The translations under genes were made by a program, and so were the position numbers. The notes beneath the pieces are model-generated. The model searched no databases, had not been told where the DNA came from, and saw only the letters and a program-made list of their open reading frames with translations. From Bacilli bacterium (GTDB lineage: Bacteria; Bacillota_I; Bacilli_A; RF39; UBA660), in the NCBI GenBank assembly GCA_017888105.1, contig JAGHGS010000091.1, positions 1 to 5,878 on the forward strand: a stretch of DNA of 5,878 bases. Direction: 5' to 3'. Below, in pieces: positions 1 to 4,752 of this stretch. Positions within the stretch are counted from its first letter, which is position 1, and every line of letters starts with the position of its first letter.

Positions 1-1
1 A

Positions 2-697
2 ATTAATGGCGTTCTAGTTACTGCTTATCAATATAGTGAAGATAGTAATCTTTATATTATTAATGCTATTAATTTAGAGAATGGAGAAGAGAAATATTAT
101 TTGTATGATCCATCTAGTGGTGCAACGATTCTTTTTGATGAGTCTTTTATTGATGAGACAAATCAAACAATTGAAAATTATACTTATGTCATACTTGCTT
201 TTGCTGGTGCTTTATTTTTAATGCTTATTTTAATCTTTGGTTTACTTCATAGTACAAAGAAAAAACAAAAGAAGATTAATCAGTTTATTGAAAAACAAGA
301 AGCGAAAATTGAAGCGACAAGAAAATTAAATGATGTTATTCATGAAGTAAAAAAGATTACAGATGAAGAAAAGAAGAATTCCGAAAAAGATGCAATAATG
401 GTTGAAGAAGTAAAATTTGAGCAAGAAGAGAAAACGGATTCTAATAGTGATAAAGAAGAAGTTCAAGAAGAAGTAAAGAAGTCAAAGAAAGAGTTAAAAA
501 AAGAAAAGAAAGAAGCGAAAAGATTAGAAAAAGAATCTAAGAAAAAAGCAAAAGAAGCGTTCTTTCAAGATGAAATAGACAGTACAGAAAATAAAATAGA
601 AGACGAAATAAAAAATATTGAAAATCATGTAGAAGAAGATACGGGAGTTTATGATATTTTTGAAGATGATCGAAAGAAAAAGAAGAAAAAAAAATAG
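2..697 (+). CDS. Single-pass membrane protein with Lys/Glu-rich cytoplasmic tail, 5'-truncated
   Basis: The reading frame is open from the left edge (first full codon at 2) to a TAG at 695-697, giving 231 residues of a protein whose start lies outside the window. A TTG at 101 is not a credible start: it sits mid-frame, has no ribosome binding site, and the upstream codons read smoothly as protein (INGVLVTAYQY..., ...NGEEKYYLYDP). Residues about 1-58 look like the end of a folded, beta-rich outer domain. Residues about 60-83 (nt 179-250) form one hydrophobic helix, followed at once by STKKKQKK, so by the positive-inside rule the tail is cytoplasmic. The remaining ~145 residues are almost all K, E, D, N and Q with heptad-like stretches, suggesting coiled coil or disorder, and end in VYDIFEDDR plus seven lysines. 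I do not recognise a named family. The YYLYD segment faintly recalls membrane-anchored cadherin-like beta-sandwich proteins of uncultured Firmicutes, but this is memory, not a match. Function unknown; a surface-anchored or envelope role is inference from topology. Confidence 0.85.
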   Translation: MNGVLVTAYQYSEDSNLYIINAINLENGEEKYYLYDPSSGATILFDESFIDETNQTIENYTYVILAFAGALFLMLILIFGLLHSTKKKQKKINQFIEKQEAKIEATRKLNDVIHEVKKITDEEKKNSEKDAIMVEEVKFEQEEKTDSNSDKEEVQEEVKKSKKELKKEKKEAKRLEKESKKKAKEAFFQDEIDSTENKIEDEIKNIENHVEEDTGVYDIFEDDRKKKKKKK

Positions 698-716
698 CCG
701 GTTCTTCTTTTTGTTT
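677..716 (+). terminator. Candidate intrinsic terminator overlapping the end of the membrane-protein gene
   Basis: AAAAAGAAGAA (677-687) is perfectly complementary to TTCTTCTTTTT (702-712), an 11-bp inverted repeat with a 14-base loop (688-701) containing the TAG stop and CCGG. The right arm ends in a T-rich stretch (708-716). The left arm lies inside the coding sequence for the C-terminal lysines. The stem has only two G-C pairs, so it is weak by Escherichia coli standards, although AT-rich terminators are expected in a genome this AT-rich. The arms could also match simply because purine-rich coding meets a pyrimidine tract. Confidence 0.45.
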
Positions 717-724
717 GGTATAAT
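716..724 (+). promoter_or_regulatory. Extended -10 promoter element for recG
   Basis: TGGTATAAT gives a perfect -10 hexamer (TATAAT, 719-724) with the upstream TG of an extended -10 (716-717). No good -35 is found 16-19 bases upstream (the sequence there is around AGCCGG), which is typical for extended -10 promoters. A start 6-8 bases downstream would fall at about 730-732, right at the Shine-Dalgarno sequence, so the recG mRNA would have an untranslated leader of only about 12 bases. It sits directly after the candidate terminator, consistent with recG starting its own transcript. Confidence 0.55.
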
Positions 725-729
725 ATTTA

Positions 730-737
730 GGGAGGAG
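730..737 (+). promoter_or_regulatory. Ribosome binding site of recG
   Basis: GGGAGGAG contains both GGAGG and AGGAG and ends 5 bases before the ATG at 743. It fixes the recG start. It is unusual only in lying where the transcript itself is predicted to begin. Confidence 0.8.
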
Positions 738-742
738 TTAGA

Positions 743-2728
743 ATGGAACTTACAGATATTAAGGGTGTAGGGCCTAAAATGCTTCTAAATTTACATGAAC
801 TTAATATTTATACGGTAGATGATTTATTAACTTATTATCCATATCGTTATGATTTGTTTGAACCATCTAATTTAACAGATGATTATGATCATGAACGAAT
901 TGCTATTAATGTGTTGGTTGAAACGACCGCGACTACAGCTTTTATTCGTAAGAATTTTAATAAACTTCAATTTCGAGTAAATCATAATGGTAGAATAATG
1001 TATGCAGTTATTTTTAATCGAGCATTTTTAAAACCTCATATTATTATTGGTAAAACAATTACTTTAATTGGAAAGTATGATAGTAAAAGAAATACATTTA
1101 TTTGTGATGATATTAAATTAAATCCTTTAACTAAAAAAGAAATAATTCCTATTTATCATATTAAAAAGGGTATTAAAAATAATGATTTAAGAAAGATTAT
1201 GGAAAGTGCATTAGTGGATAGTGCTAAAATTTCTAATTATTTACCTGATGAATTTATCATGAAATATGATTTTATTAGTAAAAAACAGGCTCTTCGTATG
1301 ATTCATATGCCTCATAATTATGAGGAAGTTAAAAAAGCAAAACTTTATTTAAAGTATGAAGAATTATTTTTATTTTTGTTTAAAATTGCTTATATGAAAG
1401 ATGAAAATGAAAATATGTTTAAAGAAGAAAAATATTTTTTACAAGATCAAGTGGATGCATTTATTACTAGTTTGCCTTTTTCTTTAACGGATAGTCAAAG
1501 TGAAGCATTATCTCTTATTTTAAATGATATTAAAAGTAATAAAAAAATGAATCGCTTAGTACTTGGTGATGTTGGTAGTGGTAAAACAATTATTAGTTTT
1601 ATTAGTATGTATGCTAACTTTCTTTCTGGATATCAAAGTGTTTTAATGGCTCCCACAGAAGTTCTTGCTAGACAACATTTTGTTTCAGCGATAAACTATT
1701 TTACTGATTATCATTTAACGGTTGATATTTTAGTGGGGAGTATGACTAAAAAAGAAAAAGAAAAGGTAAAAGAACGGTTAGCTAGTGGAGAAATTGATAT
1801 TTTAATTGGTACTCATGCTATACTAGAGGAAAATGTATTATTTTACCGATTAGGACTTGTTATTACTGATGAACAACATCGTTTTGGGGTTAAGCAAAGA
1901 GAAATACTTAAAAGCAAAGGTGAAGTTCCGGATGCATTATATATGAGTGCAACACCAATTCCTAGAACGTATGCTTTAACTTTGTATGGAGATTTGGATG
2001 TATCTTTTGTTCGCCATAAACCGAGAGGAAGAAAAGAAATTATTACAAAAATAAAGAAATATAGTGAACTTAAAGATGTGCTTATGCATGTTTTAGAAGA
2101 AATAAAGAATAGTCATCAGGTTTATGTCGTTGCTAGTATGATTGATGATAATGAAGAGTTAGATTTGAAAAGTGTAGAAACACTAAAGGAAAAATTTAAT
2201 CTTGCTTATCAAGGTAAAATACCAATTGAAATACTTCATGGGAAGTTAAAACAAAAAGAAAAAGATGCTATTATGCAGAGGTTTAAAAATAATGAAACAA
2301 AAATACTTATTTCAACGACTGTTATTGAAGTGGGGGTAGATGTTAAAAATGCTACTGTTATGGTTATATTTGATGCGGATCATTTTGGACTTGCTACTAT
2401 TCATCAATTGCGTGGTCGAGTAGGTAGAAATAATCTTGATTCTTATTGTTATTTAATTAGTGATAAAGAAATTGAACGACTTAAAGTGTTAGAGGAAAGT
2501 AATGATGGTTTTTATATCGCTGAAAAAGATTTGGAATTACGTGGGGAAGGAGATCTTTTTGGGACGATGCAAAGTGGCGTTAAAACATTTAAAATTGCTG
2601 ATCTCAAAACGGATTTAAAAATAATGATGCAAGCCAAACAGGATAGCGAGGAATATTTGAAAAGTGGAGCTTATAAGAACAATATGAATTATACAAAAAT
2701 TATTCGTGATTTAGAAAGATTAAATTAA
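743..2728 (+). CDS. recG: ATP-dependent DNA helicase RecG
   Basis: RecG is a cytoplasmic superfamily 2 double-strand DNA translocase that remodels stalled replication forks, regressing them to Holliday junctions and unwinding D- and R-loops. The 661-residue protein shows the family order. An N-terminal helix-hairpin-helix-like segment (KGVGPKM, 7-13) leads into the LLTYYPYRYDL signature (28-38), and the OB-fold wedge domain runs to about 140. The Q-motif LTDSQ is at 248-252, Walker A GDVGSGKT at 275-282, APTE (motif Ia) at 303-306, the GTHA segment at 356-359, the DEQH box at 376-379 and MSATPIPRT (motif III) at 401-409. Motif V is TTVIEVGVDVKNA (525-537), motif VI HQLRGRVGR (554-562), and the C-terminal LRGEGDLFGTMQSG (599-612) corresponds to the translocation (TRG) region. 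All catalytic residues are present. The length is slightly below the usual ~680-690, with no internal gap evident. The protein contains no tryptophan. The ATG has a strong ribosome binding site, and the stop is TAA. Confidence 0.97.
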   Translation: MELTDIKGVGPKMLLNLHELNIYTVDDLLTYYPYRYDLFEPSNLTDDYDHERIAINVLVETTATTAFIRKNFNKLQFRVNHNGRIMYAVIFNRAFLKPHIIIGKTITLIGKYDSKRNTFICDDIKLNPLTKKEIIPIYHIKKGIKNNDLRKIMESALVDSAKISNYLPDEFIMKYDFISKKQALRMIHMPHNYEEVKKAKLYLKYEELFLFLFKIAYMKDENENMFKEEKYFLQDQVDAFITSLPFSLTDSQSEALSLILNDIKSNKKMNRLVLGDVGSGKTIISFISMYANFLSGYQSVLMAPTEVLARQHFVSAINYFTDYHLTVDILVGSMTKKEKEKVKERLASGEIDILIGTHAILEENVLFYRLGLVITDEQHRFGVKQREILKSKGEVPDALYMSATPIPRTYALTLYGDLDVSFVRHKPRGRKEIITKIKKYSELKDVLMHVLEEIKNSHQVYVVASMIDDNEELDLKSVETLKEKFNLAYQGKIPIEILHGKLKQKEKDAIMQRFKNNETKILISTTVIEVGVDVKNATVMVIFDADHFGLATIHQLRGRVGRNNLDSYCYLISDKEIERLKVLEESNDGFYIAEKDLELRGEGDLFGTMQSGVKTFKIADLKTDLKIMMQAKQDSEEYLKSGAYKNNMNYTKIIRDLERLN

Positions 2729-2730
2729 AG

Positions 2731-2759
2731 TTGATAAAAAAAGAAAATTGTTATAGAAT
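2731..2759 (+). promoter_or_regulatory. Sigma-70-type promoter for the 595-residue protein gene
   Basis: TTGATA (2731-2736, one mismatch to TTGACA) and TAGAAT (2754-2759, one mismatch to TATAAT) are separated by exactly 17 bases, the optimal spacing. The -35 begins three bases after the recG stop. Transcription would start near 2766, leaving a ~25-base leader before the ATG at 2791. No terminator hairpin is visible between recG and this gene, so read-through from recG can add to expression. Confidence 0.65.
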
Positions 2760-2778
2760 ATAAACTACTTAATTTTGA

Positions 2779-2784
2779 GTGGTG
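2779..2784 (+). promoter_or_regulatory. Weak ribosome binding site that decides the ATG at 2791
   Basis: GTGGTG differs by one base from GAGGTG (part of the AGGAGGTG consensus) and ends 6 bases before the ATG at 2791. An in-frame GTG at 2779 lies inside this site and has no purine-rich stretch ahead of it, so it is unlikely to be the start. The weak match may mean low translation. Confidence 0.45.
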
Positions 2785-2790
2785 TTGAAT

Positions 2791-4578
2791 ATGAATCCAT
2801 TTAAAGGGGTATTAGAAAAGTTTGCTCTTTATAATATTAAGAAAGTTATAGAATCTTTGTCTTGGCAAGATAGAGTTAAATATATTGCTAAATTATTAGG
2901 TAATTATTATCAATTTAATGATATATTATCCGATGAATTCTATTGTTTTATTTTGTTTAAAATTTCTAAAAATGATATTTGCTTTTTAAATAAAGAAAAT
3001 ATTTTTCAAGTGATTGATGAATATAAAGGAACTACGTATGTTGAGGGCTTAGATTGTTTTATTATGCCTAAGCAATATTTAGAAACACCTATTAAACATA
3101 TTAATAGAATAAAAGAATTACTACTTAATAAATTGCATACATGTCCTTTCCATGAATTGGATAAATTATATCAAAATGAAGATCTTTATAAATTATCCCG
3201 TCAAACTCATTTTTTGGAAAGCGAATGTACTTGTCTTGCTTATAAGCTTTATTTAAGTGTTGGATTTAATCATTCTTTAGAGTTGCTTCAAGATAAGTAC
3301 GGTGAAGTTAGTTTTGCGACTCTTTATTTTCTTTTTTATTCAATTAATGTAAAAGAAATTAATGGTTTAGATAATAATTTAATGTTATTTCTCTTTGGCG
3401 GAGAAAAAGTCGATAGTGCTATGTTTTCGCTTTTAAATGGAAAAAGTAAAGAATTATTTTTAAATTTTTCTTATTTCTATGATAATTTTTCTTACTATTA
3501 TAAAATGATGCAGGGAAATTTGTCTAAAAGAAGAGTAGAAGAGTTATTAAAAGATCGTTTTATTTCAGCTAATCCTATTTATCCTAATATTAGAAGAGAT
3601 ATTGTAGATGATATGATTTCTTCTTTTTCAAAAAAAATTCTTTATCAATATTCTGATAAAGAGATTAAAGATATTTTCTTTCATTATTTTGAAGATAATA
3701 TGTTTCAGTTAATATCATCTAGCATTCCTCAAGTTCATGTAAAAGCTTATGATTTACAAGCTTCCGTACTTGCTAAGAATGATCCTAAAATATTAGTAAT
3801 GGGATATCGAGCGAATAACTGCTTTCGTATAAATGGAGATGCTTCCATACTCTTTTCTAAAACTATTAAAAGCAAAGATTTTAGAGTTGTTAGTATATCT
3901 TCTTATAAAGATAATGATATTGCAATGATGCTTATTGCGCGTAATGGAAACGTATTAATTGCTCAAGGGATTGAAATTAGTAAGTCTTATCAAGATTATG
4001 AGAGTAGAAAAAAGATTTATCAAGTTTGTACAGAACTGTTAAAAAAAATTATGGAAGTAGCAAATAAACAAGGTGATAATCTAATCCTTAGTGTGATTGG
4101 GTGTAGTAATTCTAATGTTATAGATTTTAATTCTAATATTCTTCCTTTTAGAGTATCTCCTGTTTTTGAAGGTGATCCTTTTCAAAATTTTTATAATGGC
4201 TTTCAATTTCCACAATGTTTAGTATCATTAAAATCTGGTTCTACTTTTCAAGATGTTAAACTTTTTTCATCAAATCAAGAGTATTTTGATGAACGAGAAG
4301 AAGTGATTTGTTTAAAGGATGATGATTATAGTTTTAACCGTAATTTAGTTAATCAAAGATTGATGGCAATTAGTTATTTTGCTAATACACAAAAGCAAAG
4401 AATAAGGATGCAGAGTACTCATGTAACAAAAGAAATTTATTGTAATAAGGATTGGTATTTAATTGTGTTTGAAGATGGAGAATTAGAAGGTACATATTTA
4501 GAAATAGATCCTAGAGCTAAAGAGGAATATGTATTTTATTTGAAGAAAGTAAAGCATAATGTTCATAAGTTAAAATAA
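2791..4578 (+). CDS. Conserved-looking hypothetical protein, 595 residues, function unknown
   Basis: I do not recognise a named family. The ATG at 2791 is preferred over the in-frame GTG at 2779 because only the ATG has a plausible ribosome binding site. The protein has no signal peptide or clear membrane helix and looks soluble and cytoplasmic. Residues about 1-310 are rich in Leu, Phe and Tyr and look helical, with a Cys/His cluster (C118, H121, H140, C146, C148) that could be chance. Residues about 330-480 look like a separate alpha/beta domain with the features most typical of a conserved core: MGYRANNCFRINGDA (about 337-351), alternating strands, ARNGNVLIAQGIEIS (383-397), a long helix (about 407-427) and LILSVIGCSNSN (431-442). 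This strand-C-x-R-strand-helix pattern loosely recalls PcfJ-like or acetyltransferase-like folds, which is speculation. The C-terminal ~100 residues are charged and end in basic residues. It is the only gene between recG and the insertion sequence and has its own promoter. A dedicated partner is not apparent. Confidence 0.85.
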   Translation: MNPFKGVLEKFALYNIKKVIESLSWQDRVKYIAKLLGNYYQFNDILSDEFYCFILFKISKNDICFLNKENIFQVIDEYKGTTYVEGLDCFIMPKQYLETPIKHINRIKELLLNKLHTCPFHELDKLYQNEDLYKLSRQTHFLESECTCLAYKLYLSVGFNHSLELLQDKYGEVSFATLYFLFYSINVKEINGLDNNLMLFLFGGEKVDSAMFSLLNGKSKELFLNFSYFYDNFSYYYKMMQGNLSKRRVEELLKDRFISANPIYPNIRRDIVDDMISSFSKKILYQYSDKEIKDIFFHYFEDNMFQLISSSIPQVHVKAYDLQASVLAKNDPKILVMGYRANNCFRINGDASILFSKTIKSKDFRVVSISSYKDNDIAMMLIARNGNVLIAQGIEISKSYQDYESRKKIYQVCTELLKKIMEVANKQGDNLILSVIGCSNSNVIDFNSNILPFRVSPVFEGDPFQNFYNGFQFPQCLVSLKSGSTFQDVKLFSSNQEYFDEREEVICLKDDDYSFNRNLVNQRLMAISYFANTQKQRIRMQSTHVTKEIYCNKDWYLIVFEDGELEGTYLEIDPRAKEEYVFYLKKVKHNVHKLK

Positions 4579-4609
4579 TTTTGTAAAATTGCTTAAAGGT
4601 ATGTGGCTA

Positions 4610-4723
4610 TTCAGTAAAAATGTCTCAAAAAATTAATTAGTTATTCAATGAAAATGTCTCAAAATAGACAAGTAAGAACTACTTGTTTATTTTTTAGTGT
4701 TTTTCAATGAAAATGTCCTATAA
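4610..4723 (+). repeat. Three iterated TTCAATGAAAATGTC-type direct repeats at the IS left end
   Basis: Copy 1 is TTCAGTAAAAATGTC at 4610-4624, followed by TCAAAA. Copy 2 is TTCAATGAAAATGTC at 4644-4658, followed by the same TCAAAA. Copy 3 is TTCAATGAAAATGTC at 4703-4717, followed by CTATAA. Copies 2 and 3 are identical over 15 bases; copy 1 has two mismatches and is the outermost. The starts are 34 and 59 bases apart. Same-orientation copies beside a transposase gene are best read as transposase-binding sites, with the outermost copy forming part of the terminal repeat. That role is inference. Confidence 0.85.
4661..4695 (+). terminator. Hairpin and T-tract inside the IS left end, upstream of the transposase
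   Basis: ACAAGTA (4668-4674) pairs with TACTTGT (4680-4686) around a 5-base loop (AGAAC). The stem extends outward through a G-T pair and six A-T pairs to 4661/4693, about 14 pairs in all. The right side merges into the T-rich TTTATTTTTT (4686-4695). This has the form of an intrinsic terminator for transcripts entering from the left, such as from the 595-residue protein gene. It would both end that mRNA and shield the transposase from outside transcription. The outer stem is AT-only, so strength is uncertain. Confidence 0.6.
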
Positions 4724-4724
4724 T
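4719..4724 (+). promoter_or_regulatory. -10 box of the transposase promoter, abutting repeat copy 3
   Basis: TATAAT is a perfect -10 hexamer. No convincing -35 lies 16-19 bases upstream (AGTGTT/TTAGTG region). Repeat copy 3 (4703-4717) occupies the whole spacer just ahead of the -10, so a protein bound there would block RNA polymerase. Transcription would begin near 4731, about 22 bases before the ATG. Confidence 0.5.
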
Positions 4725-4737
4725 TTTTGTTGGAAAT

Positions 4738-4745
4738 GGAGGTGA
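4738..4745 (+). promoter_or_regulatory. Ribosome binding site of the transposase
   Basis: GGAGGTGA is a full-length match to the anti-Shine-Dalgarno sequence and ends 7 bases before the ATG at 4753. It is the strongest such site in the window and settles the transposase start. Confidence 0.85.
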
Positions 4746-4752
4746 ATAACAA

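Noticed and set aside
101..103. TTG as the start codon of the first gene
   Set aside because: The frame is open to the window's left edge with protein-like codons, and there is no ribosome binding site ahead of 101. The gene is simply cut by the edge.
743..2728. Alternative genetic code (UGA as tryptophan) suggested by the Mollicutes-like composition
   Set aside because: All genes read cleanly without using UGA as an amino acid, and the tryptophans present elsewhere use TGG. RecG has no tryptophan, so it is uninformative.
2779..2781. GTG as the start of the 595-residue protein
   Set aside because: It overlaps the only plausible ribosome binding site and has just T/A-rich, C-containing sequence upstream. 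The ATG at 2791 fits better.
4577..4590. AATTTT-GT-AAAATT palindrome as a terminator for the 595-residue protein gene
   Set aside because: Six A/T-only pairs with a two-base loop cannot form a stable hairpin, and no T-tract follows.
4648..4710. Tiny open frame of 20 codons (MKMSQNRQVRTT...) inside the IS left end
   Set aside because: Its ATG is part of repeat copy 2, it has no ribosome binding site, and it runs straight through the hairpin and T-tract. It is best explained as a shadow of the repeats.
4610..4723. Repeats as a CRISPR array
   Set aside because: There are only three imperfect short copies at unequal spacing (34 and 59 bases), no cas genes, and direct association with a transposase promoter.
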